DNA of 27,291 bases from an uncultured Porphyromonadaceae bacterium (GCA_902493335.1 CABUPJ010000047.1:1-27291); one strand, 5' to 3'. Positions 16,032 to 25,237 are shown, counted from the stretch's first letter. The notes: generated by a model from the letters alone, not told the origin. Numbers and translations: made by a program.

Positions 16032-17885
16032 TCATTCGGCGGTGAGAGATGTCTTGACACCGTAGTCATAAGCCCAGATCATGGGTACTCTCAGCCATTT
16101 GTGGTTCTTTGAAGCGCCCAGACGCTCGAGTTCGGCGAGGTTATATTTCTCCTCTGTCTCGGGGTCATAGTTGATGCGCTGTACCCAGCTGTTTTCCTGC
16201 TCGGAGGTCGACAGACCGTCAATCCAGAATGCCTGATAGAGGTTGTAGGGACGACGGAGAGTCGGGTAAACGATTTCCTGAGCATCGCCGATGCCGTAGC
16301 CGTTACGGTTGTTAGAGTAGTGATAGCGGCGCATGTCGGTCCACTGCTCGGGCTGCATATACATGGCGATATACTTCTGAGTCATCAGGTCGTAGAGGGT
16401 ATAGTTGGCGGGGTCGAAGAACCAGTGTTTCTGACCGATTTCGCTTGCGGGCTTGACGGCACCGACCTTGACGTTGTCAAAGAATGCGGTAGCGCGGTTT
16501 TCAAAACCTTTCTGTGCAGCAGCCGCACCCGTCGGAGTCGAAGGCAGGTTGCCGGCTACAGGATAGAGACCGCCGTTGTCGGCGAGGTAACGGTCGAGAT
16601 GGCGCTGGACGTTCCACTGTGTAGCCTCTTTGGCAAGCTCGCAGGCCTTGACTTTGTCGCCCATCCAATAATAGGCTTCAGCTTGGATGAAATAAAGTTC
16701 TTCCATTGTGAAGATGGGGTTGTAAGCATCAATGCCTGCAGCATAAGCTCCGGCGTAGAGGTTAGGATAGTGAGTCTGCTTGAAGGTCGAGCCAGCACCG
16801 ATATTGTTCTCAAGGAAGCGAATCATAACCTGGTTTCTGTCGTTCGAAGCCGAGGTAGGACCGTTCTGGGGAACAAGAAGGAGCGAGAGACGGGGGTCAG
16901 CACCGTAACCGTTGCTGCGGTCGAAAAGACCCTGACGAAGCTCGACACCGGGATTGATGATACCCATGCAGTCCTGGATGAAGAATTTCGAGGGAACTGC
17001 CGATGTCAGCTGATTGTCGCGAGACTCCCATGAGTTGATCTTAGGCTGAGCCTGGCTCCAGGGAGCGTTCTGCTCGCCGGTACCGCCGCTGAATACATAG
17101 CGGGGCTCGTTGCCGAACCATTCGCCGTAGAGGAGGTCGCCACTGCGCCATGTGTCGATGGCAGCCTGAGCTGCATCAATGACTTTCTGGCAAGTGGCAG
17201 CCGAACGGTCGATATTGGGAATATTGCGGAGTAGCAGACGGGCTTTGACGGCCTGAACGAGACCTTTCCATTTGTTAAGGTCACCGCAGTAGACACGGTC
17301 CATCTTCTGAGTGATTACCTGATTCTGGGGGCTGTTTACCACGTCGGGATCATTATAGAGCGCCAGAAGGTCTTCACACTCCTGGAACATCCAGGCGTAG
17401 ATCGAGGCCTGAGTGTCGTAATGGGGCGAGTTTGACAGATATGCTTCTGAACGGGGCATGTCGCCGAAAGCGTCGGTGGTGAGCTGGGTCGACATAAGCA
17501 TGATTGTGCGGGCAATCAGCTCGTAGTTGGGCGAATTGAGATTGCGTGAGTTCTTGATAAGCTCGTTGCCGTTGACGCCGATGTCATAGAAATGACGGCG
17601 CCACTGAGGATGACGGTTCATCGTAAGGAACTGCCAGCCGCTCTTGTAGGCATAAGAGCCTGTCTGAGACTTACCCATAGTGGTAAGGCACTGCGACAGA
17701 TATATATAATACTCGGCATGGTCATAGACCGTCTGGTTTGCGTAGAAGACCATGACAGGCAGACCGAGCTCGGCAGTATTACTATGAGCTTTATCGCGGT
17801 TGACGTTCTCCTTGAGTGTATCCTCACACCCGGTGGCCGCAAGTCCGATAAGCACAGCTAAAGATATTGCTTTTATTTTGTTCAT
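16032..17885 (-). CDS. susD-like: SusD/RagB-family surface glycan-binding lipoprotein
   Basis: 617 residues with lipobox Cys20 (LIGLAATGC) followed by the acidic EDTLKEN, which fits export to the cell surface. The family pattern is visible: TPR-like N-terminal helices (VFYANQTVYDHAEYYIYLSQ; LIARTIMLMSTQLTTDAFGD), WKGLVQAVKARLLLRN, the later FTMEELYFIQAEAYYWMGDK and, near the end, LYDLMTQKYIAMYMQPEQW with WTDMRRYHY. These features are typical of the SusD-like family that lids the SusC barrel. It starts 23 nt after the susC stop, so the two are translated from one mRNA. Substrate cannot be read from sequence. Confidence 0.93.
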   Translation of the reverse strand: MNKIKAISLAVLIGLAATGCEDTLKENVNRDKAHSNTAELGLPVMVFYANQTVYDHAEYYIYLSQCLTTMGKSQTGSYAYKSGWQFLTMNRHPQWRRHFYDIGVNGNELIKNSRNLNSPNYELIARTIMLMSTQLTTDAFGDMPRSEAYLSNSPHYDTQASIYAWMFQECEDLLALYNDPDVVNSPQNQVITQKMDRVYCGDLNKWKGLVQAVKARLLLRNIPNIDRSAATCQKVIDAAQAAIDTWRSGDLLYGEWFGNEPRYVFSGGTGEQNAPWSQAQPKINSWESRDNQLTSAVPSKFFIQDCMGIINPGVELRQGLFDRSNGYGADPRLSLLLVPQNGPTSASNDRNQVMIRFLENNIGAGSTFKQTHYPNLYAGAYAAGIDAYNPIFTMEELYFIQAEAYYWMGDKVKACELAKEATQWNVQRHLDRYLADNGGLYPVAGNLPSTPTGAAAAQKGFENRATAFFDNVKVGAVKPASEIGQKHWFFDPANYTLYDLMTQKYIAMYMQPEQWTDMRRYHYSNNRNGYGIGDAQEIVYPTLRRPYNLYQAFWIDGLSTSEQENSWVQRINYDPETEEKYNLAELERLGASKNHKWLRVPMIWAYDYGVKTSLTAE

Positions 17886-17908
17886 AATAATGGTCGTTGG
17901 AGATAAGA

Positions 17909-20900
17909 TTAGAAGGTTACGTTAAGGTTGAAGTTGAAGCTGCGCAGACTGGGCACACTGTAGTTGTCGATACCCATGGCACCTGTACCGTTGGCTGCAG
18001 AAGGCATGACCTGAGGATCGGCGCCCGAATACTTGGTGAGCAGGAAGAGGTTGCGGCCGGTGAGCGAGCACTTGAGACCTTTGACGGGATTCTTGCTGCC
18101 GAGACGCTTCATAAGATCGCTGAAGTCATAAGCAAGTGTGACATAGCTCAGACGGATGTACGAACCGTCTTCGATGAAGTTTGACGACACGTTGTAGACA
18201 TAGTTATTGACAGTCTGCTGGTCGAGGATGACCGGAGTCGTGTTTTTGCTGTATGTACCGTCGCCGTTGTCGACAACACCGTTGAAGACAACCTTATGGT
18301 TGCGGTATTTGGCAAGACGGGCGTCCATGCCGTTGCTTATGAGGCTACGGCCGGTGATGTTGACAACATCACCGCCAACGCGGCCGTCGAAGAGGAACGA
18401 CAGCGAGAGGTTCTTCCACGACACATTAGAGCCGAGACCGATAAGACAGTCGGGCTCGCGGTTGCCGATATAATTGCCTTTGGCAGGTGAAACGATTGGA
18501 TAGCCTTTGGCGTCGATGAGGACACTGCCGTCGGGAGCACGCTGGTAATCGATACCCGAGACACCGGTGGTCGAACCGCCGAGGCAAGCCGACGCGAAGA
18601 TGTCGCCATACTGGCCGCCCTGGAGTTCACTGACATTTTCGGGGAGTGATTTCACTTTGCCACGGTTGTATGAGAAGTTGACGATAGCCGACCAGTTGAA
18701 GTCCTTGCTGACGATAATGTCCTGATTCAAGGTTGCCTCAAGGCCCTTGTTCTCGATACTACCCTCGTTACGGGTCTGAAGGATGGTACCCGATGCGGGA
18801 GACACACGCACTGTCACAATCTGGTTGTCGACAGTTGTATTATAGTAAGCCACGTCGAGACGGGTGCGGTTGTTGAAGAAGCGCAGGTCTGCACCGATTT
18901 CCCATGAGCTTGTCATCTCGGGCTCAAGGTGGATTGCCTTAGAGGCTGCCGGGTCGACGCCGAAACCGCCGTCGGGGAATGTAGGCCACTGCTTGTAGTT
19001 GTCTGAGAACTGGTTGGCCAGAGCATCCTTACCTACCTTAGCCCAGTTACCGCGAATCTTACCATATGAGAATACGTTGCTCTGGATGCCGAGAAGCTCA
19101 GAGAAGATGACACCGCCGGTAAACGAAGGATAGAAATATGTCGGATCGGCCTGTTTCAGAGTCGAAGAACCGTCGACACGGCCTGTAGCAGACACCTGAA
19201 TCACGTTTTTATAGTCAAAACGGATTTCACCGAAGTAACCGTATTTGTTTCTTTCAGAGTGGTTGAGCTGAAGCTGATAGTCACCTGTACCGACTGTGAA
19301 ATATTCAGAATCGAGGTTGTTGAACGAATAGAAGTCACCGTCCATTACGAAGTGCTTGCCGCCGAAGTTGCCCGAGAGGCCTTTGGTCTCAGAATATTCG
19401 GCACCGACAAAGAAGTTGAGGTTGAAGTCTTCATTTATCTTCCAGTAATAGTTGCCGAGACCCTGGACGGTAAGACGTTCGCCACGAGAGGGCTGGTATA
19501 CGTATGTACCCATACGTCCGTGAAGTGTCTCAGTGAGAGCGTCACTTACTGTGCCGCCTTCAAACTCATCCATCGTATAGCGGGGTTTGGTCATAGATTC
19601 GTATGATGACCAGCCTTTGTCATATGCGACTTTACCTGTGAATGTAAGGTTCTTGATGGGTTCCCACTGGATAGAACCGTTGATGATGACACGTGAGCCT
19701 TCGGTCTGGCTCTTGTCCATATAACGTCCGTAGTAGGGAGAAAGTGTTGCGCCGAGACGCTGATCCTCCGTGAGGATATCCCAGTCATCATAGCGGCAGC
19801 CCCAGTTAGGCATACCGTTGGGGAGCTTGTAGTCGCTCATATTGCGGTTGATAGCCCAACCGTAGATTGTCGACATCGAGTTGCCGAAACCGCGGCTCGT
19901 GTTGTTGATGAAGTTGGTCGAGAGCATGATCTTGACCGTGTTAGAGGGATTGAATTCACCTTTCACGAAAACGCCGAGACGTTTTTTGTAATCTTTAGGA
20001 ACGACACCCTGGTTGTCCATGAAGTTAGCCGAAGCGTATGCTGAGAATTTTTCGTTACCGCCCGAAATCGAGAGGTCATATTTCTGCATAAAGCCTGTGC
20101 CAAGGAAGTCGCCGAGATTGTCATAGTAAGGATCGTCTTCGGTTCTGCGGGGACCCCAGCCACCTGTGCCGTTGGGAGTTGTAAAGCCGTTTGAACCGCC
20201 GATGAAGGTATCCTGGATTTTCGGTGTGCGGGCTACGTTAGAGATTTCCCAGCCGCCGTTCGCGGTAACGGTCACTTTGCCGTCTTTACCGCTCTTGGTG
20301 GTGATGATGATAACGCCGTTGGCACCTTCCTGACCGTAAAGCGCCGAGGCGGCAGCACCCTTGAGGACCGACATCGATTCGATATCGTTGGGGTTGATGT
20401 CGGCAGCCGACGAAGCAGCACCGCGGACAGGCATACCGTCGATAACGAACAGAGGTTCATTGTTCTGGGCGGGGTTAATAGAAGAAATAGCACGGATCAC
20501 AATCTGTGAGGCCGAGTTAGGCGAACCGCCGGCGGTAGACACCTGCACACCGGCAATCTTGCCCTGGAGAGAGTTGACGAAGTTGGTCGACTGACCGGCA
20601 ACGACCTCGTCGCTCTTGAGCTCCTGTACGCCGAAGTTAAGTTTTGACTTGGCCTGGCTCTGACCCATAGCGGTGACGACGACCTCGTCGAGAAGCTGAG
20701 AGTTCTCATCAAGGACAACGTCGACGACGCTGCGATTGCCGACTTTCACCTCTTTTGTCTTCAGACCGACAAAAGAGAAGACCAGAACTGCGTTGTCGTC
20801 AGGGACATTGATAGAATATTTTCCATCGATGTCGGTTGCGGCACCGCCTTTGACCCCTTTGACCTGGACCGAGGCTCCGATGACGACGTCGCCGTCAGAA

Positions 20901-20986
20901 GCCTGAGTAACCACGCCGGTGACGACACGAGCCTGAGCTGCTATCGCCAGAAGGGAAAACAACAGTAGGAATAGCTGTTTTTTCAT
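17909..20986 (-). CDS. susC-like: SusC/RagA-family TonB-linked outer-membrane transporter
   Basis: 1025 residues. Signal peptide about 1-19 (AAQA), then a carboxypeptidase-regulatory-like domain (about 21-95: VVTGVVTQASDGDVVIGASV). The SusC box and plug follow (about 100-235: LLDEVVVTAMGQSQ, LQGKIAGVQVSTAGGSPNSA, PLFVIDGMPVRG, MSVLKGAAASALYGQEGANG), then a barrel ending in FNFNLNVTF with the terminal Phe. There is no N-terminal STN domain, so control by an ECF sigma/anti-sigma partner is not expected, and no regulator gene is in the window. It imports oligosaccharide captured by the SusD-like partner. It is first gene of the locus and diverges from trmD across 321 nt. Confidence 0.96.
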   Translation of the reverse strand: MKKQLFLLLFSLLAIAAQARVVTGVVTQASDGDVVIGASVQVKGVKGGAATDIDGKYSINVPDDNAVLVFSFVGLKTKEVKVGNRSVVDVVLDENSQLLDEVVVTAMGQSQAKSKLNFGVQELKSDEVVAGQSTNFVNSLQGKIAGVQVSTAGGSPNSASQIVIRAISSINPAQNNEPLFVIDGMPVRGAASSAADINPNDIESMSVLKGAAASALYGQEGANGVIIITTKSGKDGKVTVTANGGWEISNVARTPKIQDTFIGGSNGFTTPNGTGGWGPRRTEDDPYYDNLGDFLGTGFMQKYDLSISGGNEKFSAYASANFMDNQGVVPKDYKKRLGVFVKGEFNPSNTVKIMLSTNFINNTSRGFGNSMSTIYGWAINRNMSDYKLPNGMPNWGCRYDDWDILTEDQRLGATLSPYYGRYMDKSQTEGSRVIINGSIQWEPIKNLTFTGKVAYDKGWSSYESMTKPRYTMDEFEGGTVSDALTETLHGRMGTYVYQPSRGERLTVQGLGNYYWKINEDFNLNFFVGAEYSETKGLSGNFGGKHFVMDGDFYSFNNLDSEYFTVGTGDYQLQLNHSERNKYGYFGEIRFDYKNVIQVSATGRVDGSSTLKQADPTYFYPSFTGGVIFSELLGIQSNVFSYGKIRGNWAKVGKDALANQFSDNYKQWPTFPDGGFGVDPAASKAIHLEPEMTSSWEIGADLRFFNNRTRLDVAYYNTTVDNQIVTVRVSPASGTILQTRNEGSIENKGLEATLNQDIIVSKDFNWSAIVNFSYNRGKVKSLPENVSELQGGQYGDIFASACLGGSTTGVSGIDYQRAPDGSVLIDAKGYPIVSPAKGNYIGNREPDCLIGLGSNVSWKNLSLSFLFDGRVGGDVVNITGRSLISNGMDARLAKYRNHKVVFNGVVDNGDGTYSKNTTPVILDQQTVNNYVYNVSSNFIEDGSYIRLSYVTLAYDFSDLMKRLGSKNPVKGLKCSLTGRNLFLLTKYSGADPQVMPSAANGTGAMGIDNYSVPSLRSFNFNLNVTF

Positions 20987-21024
20987 AATTACTTTATTGG
21001 TTTCTATCTAAGGTTAATTAAATT

Positions 21025-21056
21025 GCCTTTTTCCAATCAAATAAACAGGAAAAGGC
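21025..21056 (-). promoter_or_regulatory. Hairpin in the leader of the SusC-like mRNA
   Basis: GCCTTTTCC pairs with GGAAAAAGGC (one bulge) around a 13-nt AT-rich loop, about 40 nt upstream of the susC start. It could affect mRNA stability or be a target for an antisense or small RNA, as described for some Bacteroides SusC leaders; this is inference from position and fold only. Confidence 0.4.
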
Positions 21057-21088
21057 GCCCAAACGGACGCATTTTCACAGTTTGAATA

Positions 21089-21096
21089 CAAACTTA
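21089..21096 (-). promoter_or_regulatory. Candidate -7 element of the SusC-led operon
   Basis: TAAGTTTG on the minus strand matches TAnnTTTG and would give a leader of about 95-100 nt that includes the hairpin at 21025-21056. No good TTTG box is found 19-21 nt upstream, as expected if an activator is needed, but this could equally be chance. Confidence 0.35.
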
Positions 21097-21247
21097 ATAC
21101 AATATTTTATAATAGCGAGACTTATTTATGGAACTTTTATCAAATTTAATTGTTGATAACCGATTTTAACGTAATACGGCATGTTATTTTCACACTTACA
21201 TTTTAACATTTTCACCATGACAACCCACCCGGCGGCTTTCGCAGGAT

Positions 21248-21278
21248 TTTGCCGGCTCGGCTCTTATGATTAATTTTG
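21248..21278 (+). promoter_or_regulatory. trmD promoter
   Basis: TTTG (21248-21251), a 19-nt spacer and TAATTTTG (21271-21278) match the Bacteroidetes consensus fully. The predicted start of transcription is roughly 20-25 nt before the ATG at 21308. Confidence 0.75.
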
Positions 21279-21307
21279 CAGAACCAAACAACTCAAAAAA
21301 TCAAACG

Positions 21308-21985
21308 ATGCGCATCGACATAATCACCGTACTGCCCGAAATGCTTGAATCACCTCTGAACTGCTCGATTCTGAAACGGGCACAAGACAAGGGTCTCGCA
21401 GAAATCGTGGTACACAACCTCCGCGACTACACAACAAACAAGCACCGCAAGGTCGACGACTATCCTTTCGGCGGCGACGCCGGCATGGTGATTCAGGTCG
21501 AGCCGGTCGACAGGTGTATCTCGGCACTCAAAGCCGAACGCAATTACGACGAAGTGATTTTCACCGCTCCCGACGGCGAAGTCTTCAACCAGCGCATCGC
21601 CAACTCGCTGTCGCTGCTCGACAACATCATAATACTCTGCGGACATTATAAGGGAATCGACTACCGCATACGCGAACACCTGATTACCCGCGAAATCTCG
21701 ATAGGCGATTATGTGCTGACGGGCGGCGAGCTGCCCGCGGCAATCATCGCCGACGCAATCGTGCGCCTCATTCCCGGCGCTATCGGCGACGAACAGAGCG
21801 CGCTGACCGACTCGTTCCAGGACAACCTGCTCGAGCCGCCGATTTACACGCGGCCGGCCGAATACAAAGGATGGGGAGTGCCCGAAATACTCCTCTCGGG
21901 CCATCAGGCAAAGATAGACGAATGGCGGCACGAGCAGTCACTCGAGCGCACACGACGGCTGCGCCCCGACCTCCTGAAGGACTGA
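21308..21985 (+). CDS. trmD: tRNA (guanine-N1)-methyltransferase
   Basis: Methylates G37 (next to the anticodon) of several tRNAs using S-adenosylmethionine, preventing frameshifts. The ATG at 21308 gives the standard N-terminus MRIDIITVLPEML; an in-frame ATG at 21266 lies inside the promoter. The 225-residue product is the usual length and shows the SPOUT trefoil-knot motifs LCGHYKGIDYRI (about 110-121) and GDYVLTGGELPA (about 133-144), the catalytic-Asp segment DSFQDNLLEPP (about 168-178) and PEILLSGHQAKIDEWR. It has its own promoter and is convergent with the small membrane gene, with 19 nt between stops and no clear terminator. Confidence 0.97.
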   Translation: MRIDIITVLPEMLESPLNCSILKRAQDKGLAEIVVHNLRDYTTNKHRKVDDYPFGGDAGMVIQVEPVDRCISALKAERNYDEVIFTAPDGEVFNQRIANSLSLLDNIIILCGHYKGIDYRIREHLITREISIGDYVLTGGELPAAIIADAIVRLIPGAIGDEQSALTDSFQDNLLEPPIYTRPAEYKGWGVPEILLSGHQAKIDEWRHEQSLERTRRLRPDLLKD

Positions 21986-22004
21986 GAGCCGACACATGCC
22001 GCCG

Positions 22005-22322
22005 TCAGACCGACGACAGGCCTACATATATAACTATAAGGAAGGCGCCGACAACCACCATCAGCACGGATGAAGCGACAATAGACGTTATCGCCACGTT
22101 GCGCGACAGACGCCGAGAGGCTTTAAGTCCGAAACAGGCTCCGACAAACGCCAAAGCGCTGACAATCAGGGCAGCGACACCATTGAACGAGAGCACCACC
22201 CAGGCAATGATTGTCACAATGACCGACAGCACAGCCAGTTTGTCATAGACATTCAGAGGCTCTTTTGTCTTGGCTGAGGCATCGGCGTCGGTATCTTTAT
22301 ATGTTGATTCTTTTTCAGTCAC
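22005..22322 (-). CDS. Small three-helix membrane protein
   Basis: 105 residues. An acidic, Lys-containing N-terminus (about 1-27, MTEKESTYKDTDADASAKTK) is followed by three hydrophobic segments (about 29-46, 48-66 and 77-102). The loop after the second segment is basic (GLKASRRLSRN). I do not recognise the family; it resembles short DUF4190-type multi-spanning proteins only in general layout. The ATG at 22322 is preceded by a fully consensus promoter, which supports it being a real, independently expressed gene. Function unknown. Confidence 0.7.
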   Translation of the reverse strand: MTEKESTYKDTDADASAKTKEPLNVYDKLAVLSVIVTIIAWVVLSFNGVAALIVSALAFVGACFGLKASRRLSRNVAITSIVASSVLMVVVGAFLIVIYVGLSSV

Positions 22323-22344
22323 GAGTATTTAAATTAATTTTATG

Positions 22345-22376
22345 CAAAATTAAGCATTTTTGTCATTTAAACCAAA
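22345..22376 (-). promoter_or_regulatory. Promoter of the small membrane protein gene
   Basis: On the minus strand TTTG (22376-22373), a 20-nt spacer and TAATTTTG (22352-22345) match the Bacteroidetes consensus exactly; the box ends 22 nt before the ATG at 22322. Confidence 0.75.
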
Positions 22377-22391
22377 TCGCTTGTATAAATA

Positions 22392-22406
22392 TTACAATTT
22401 TTGTAA
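22392..22406 (-). terminator. Weak AT-rich hairpin after polA
   Basis: TTACAA-TTT-TTGTAA, a perfect 6-bp stem about 50 nt past the polA stop with A/T runs on both sides. It is too weak to be confident of termination and may be chance in AT-rich sequence. Confidence 0.25.
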
Positions 22407-22453
22407 AAATAAGTTTACCCGCAGCCTGTTAAAAGACCTTTAAGAACTGAGCG

Positions 22454-25237
22454 TCAATGAGCTTCGAGCCAGTTGGAGCCGACACCCATGCCGACCTCGA
22501 GAGCGACACGGCCGCTATAGGCTCCGGCCATCAGACGCGCGACAAGCTCCTTGACCGTCTCGAGCTCGTCAGGCACGACGTCGAAGACAAGTTCGTCATG
22601 CACCTGTATGATCATTTTCGACCTCAGGCCGAGGCGACGGAACTCACGGTCGATGTCGATCATCGCAATCTTGATAATGTCGGCCGCCGAGCCCTGCAGG
22701 GGAGCGTTGATGGCATTGCGCTCGGCATAACCGCGCACAACGGCGTTACGCGAATTGATTTCCGACAGGAAACGCTTGCGCCCCATGATTGTGGTGACAT
22801 AGCCGTCGCGACGGGCGTTCTCGATCGACTCGTCCATATACTCCCTGACGCGCGGATAGGTGGCAAGATAGCCTTCAATCAGCTCTTTGGCCTCGGCACG
22901 CGGTATCGACAGCCGCTCGGCAAGACCGAAGGCCGAGATGCCGTAGATGATGCCGAAATTAGCCGTCTTGGCTTTGCGGCGCTGGTTGTCGGAGACGTCA
23001 TCGAGCGACAGATGATAAATCTTGGCGGCGGTGGCGCGGTGGATATCCCGGTGAGCGGCAAAAGCCTCGACCATGGCTTCGTCACCGCTGAGCGAAGCCA
23101 TCAGACGCAGTTCGATCTGCGAATAGTCGGCCGACAGGAGCAGATTGCCTCGGTCGGGGATAAAGGCGCGGCGTATCTCACGGCCGTCATCGGTGCGGAT
23201 GGGAATATTCTGTAGATTAGGATTGGTCGACGAAAGACGCCCGGTGGCGGTCACGGTCTGATTGAACGTCGTGTGGATCTTGCCCGTGACCGGATTTATA
23301 AGTTTGGGCAGAGCGTCGACATAGGTGGCGAGGAGCTTGCGGAGACCGCGTATCTCGAGTATGAGATCGACAATCGGATGCTTGGAGCGGTATTTCTCGA
23401 GCACCTCTTCTGTCGTAGACCATGCGCCGCGCTTCGTCTTCTTGGCCGAGGGGTCGATTTCGAGTTGTCCGAACAGAATCTCACCGACCTGTGCGGGCGA
23501 ACTCAGATTGAACGGACCGCCGGCATAACCGTAGGCTTTGTTCTCAAGCTCGGTGACACGGGCCGTGAGACGACGCGAGAGAGCGGCAAGCTCGGTGACG
23601 TCGATTCTGACTCCGTTCCACTCCATGCCCGCGAGCACAGACACCATAGGCAGCTCGATGTCGTCGAGAAGCTTGCGCTGGCCGCGCTGCTCGATTTCAG
23701 CCACAAGCGGGCCGACGAGACGCCGGTTGATGTCGGCCGCCTCGCAGCTCTGCACGAAGGCATCTTCATCGCTGAGACGGCTGCGCTTTTTAATCTGGGC
23801 CGCAGTCATGTCAAAATCGACGGTCTTATAATTAAGGTATATCATCGCCAGAGTGCTGAGGCGATGGTTTGTTTCGGGCGATATAAGATAATGGGCCACC
23901 GACGTGTCGAAATAGGGAGCCGTGAAGTCGACGCCCTCGCGACGCAGAACAATCATGTCGCGTTTGATATCATTCCCGACCACCGTGACACCGCCGCCGA
24001 AAAGGCGTCGCAGGACAGTCCTGGCAGCGTCGCGGGCGTCGCCCGGCATAGGCATCGGGAAATAGGCCGTCCGACCGTCACCGGCAGAGATTGCCAGACC
24101 TTCGAACTCGGCCGTCATGGCTTCTTCGCCGGCGGCATAAAGCGATATGCCGACATTATCGGCCGCAAGCGCCTCCGTGACAAATGCGTCAAGAGCGGTG
24201 ACATCCGGCAGCCGGCGACAGCCGTTGCGCCCGAGGTCGAAGACATCGGCGTTGTCGGCGACAGCGGTCTCCGACTCGTCAGGGAGGTCGAAGAGCGAGC
24301 CCATGGCCGACGGGGCGGCTTTCACCTCTTTCTCAGACTCAACTTTTGCAGCCGGTCTGACACCGGTGAGACGCGAGGTCATGGTCTTGAACTCGAGTTC
24401 GTCGAAGACGGCTGTCAGCGCCTCGATGTCGGGCTCACGGCGCCGCAGATCTTCGGGACGCACGTCGAGAGGCACATCGGTCTTGATGGTGACAAGAAAT
24501 TTCGAGAAACGTATCTGCTCGGCATTTGCCGCAATCTTGGCGCCGAGCGCGCCCCTGACGCAGTCGGCGTGGTCGAGCAGATTCTCGACCGTACCCCATT
24601 CGCCGATTAGCCTGGCGGCGGTCTTCTCGCCTACGCCGGGACAGCCGGGCACATTGTCGCTGGCATCGCCCTCGAGCGCAAGCAGGTCGACGACACGCCG
24701 GGGCGAGGGTATGCCGTAGCGCTCGCAGACCTCCTTGGGTCCGCGGATCTCGAAGCCCTGGCCGCGCAGCGACGGACGATACATATATGTATTGTCGTCG
24801 ACCAGCTGACCGTAGTCTTTATCGGGCGTCATCATATATGTCGTGAAACCCTCGAGTCCGGCGAGGCGGGCGAGCGAGCCGATGACGTCGTCAGCCTCGA
24901 AGTCGGGCATCTCGATGACCGGTATGCGGTAAGCCTCGAGGATACGTTTTATATAAGGTATGGAAGCCGTGATGTCTTCGGGCTGTTTGTCGCGCTGCGC
25001 CTTATACTCGGGATAGACCTCGTGGCGGAAAGTCTTGCCGCCCGGGGGATCGAAACAGACAGCGATATAGCCCGGATTTTCCTTACGCAGAATCTCGTCG
25101 AGCGTGTTGCAGAACCCGAATATCGCCGACGTATTGAAACCCTTCGACGTAATGCGCGGCGAACGTATCAGAGCATAATATGCCCGGTAGATGAGCGCAT
25201 AAGCATCGAGCAGAAACAGTTTTTTTTCTTCCATCAT
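22454..25237 (-). CDS. polA: DNA polymerase I
   Basis: Repair and Okazaki-fragment polymerase, 927 residues, usual length. The 5' nuclease domain is intact (LLDAYALIYRAYYAL near 9-23, DFEADDVIGSLA near 112-123, GDASDNVPGCPGVGEKTA near 190-207). The polymerase domain is intact: motif A SADYSQIELRL (about 702-712), motif B RRKAKTANFGIIYG (about 753-766, with the conserved Phe) and motif C QVHDELVF (about 878-885). The middle exonuclease domain looks degenerate: where E. coli has the metal-binding FDTET, this protein has GISLYAAG (about 363-370), although the Asp of NDIKRD (about 427) and of AADIN (about 503) remain. Tandem ATGs at 25237 and 25234 are both possible starts. No convincing promoter was found upstream, only a near-match AAAATTTG around 25273-25280. 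Confidence 0.97.
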   Translation of the reverse strand: MMEEKKLFLLDAYALIYRAYYALIRSPRITSKGFNTSAIFGFCNTLDEILRKENPGYIAVCFDPPGGKTFRHEVYPEYKAQRDKQPEDITASIPYIKRILEAYRIPVIEMPDFEADDVIGSLARLAGLEGFTTYMMTPDKDYGQLVDDNTYMYRPSLRGQGFEIRGPKEVCERYGIPSPRRVVDLLALEGDASDNVPGCPGVGEKTAARLIGEWGTVENLLDHADCVRGALGAKIAANAEQIRFSKFLVTIKTDVPLDVRPEDLRRREPDIEALTAVFDELEFKTMTSRLTGVRPAAKVESEKEVKAAPSAMGSLFDLPDESETAVADNADVFDLGRNGCRRLPDVTALDAFVTEALAADNVGISLYAAGEEAMTAEFEGLAISAGDGRTAYFPMPMPGDARDAARTVLRRLFGGGVTVVGNDIKRDMIVLRREGVDFTAPYFDTSVAHYLISPETNHRLSTLAMIYLNYKTVDFDMTAAQIKKRSRLSDEDAFVQSCEAADINRRLVGPLVAEIEQRGQRKLLDDIELPMVSVLAGMEWNGVRIDVTELAALSRRLTARVTELENKAYGYAGGPFNLSSPAQVGEILFGQLEIDPSAKKTKRGAWSTTEEVLEKYRSKHPIVDLILEIRGLRKLLATYVDALPKLINPVTGKIHTTFNQTVTATGRLSSTNPNLQNIPIRTDDGREIRRAFIPDRGNLLLSADYSQIELRLMASLSGDEAMVEAFAAHRDIHRATAAKIYHLSLDDVSDNQRRKAKTANFGIIYGISAFGLAERLSIPRAEAKELIEGYLATYPRVREYMDESIENARRDGYVTTIMGRKRFLSEINSRNAVVRGYAERNAINAPLQGSAADIIKIAMIDIDREFRRLGLRSKMIIQVHDELVFDVVPDELETVKELVARLMAGAYSGRVALEVGMGVGSNWLEAH

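Larger units (their letters stand above)
20987..21307. other. Divergent intergenic region between susC-like and trmD
   Basis: AT-rich, no gene. It contains a leader hairpin for the SusC-side transcript (21025-21056), a candidate -7 element on the minus strand (21089-21096) and the trmD promoter (21248-21278). Nothing else recognisable was seen between about 21100 and 21240. Confidence 0.6.
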
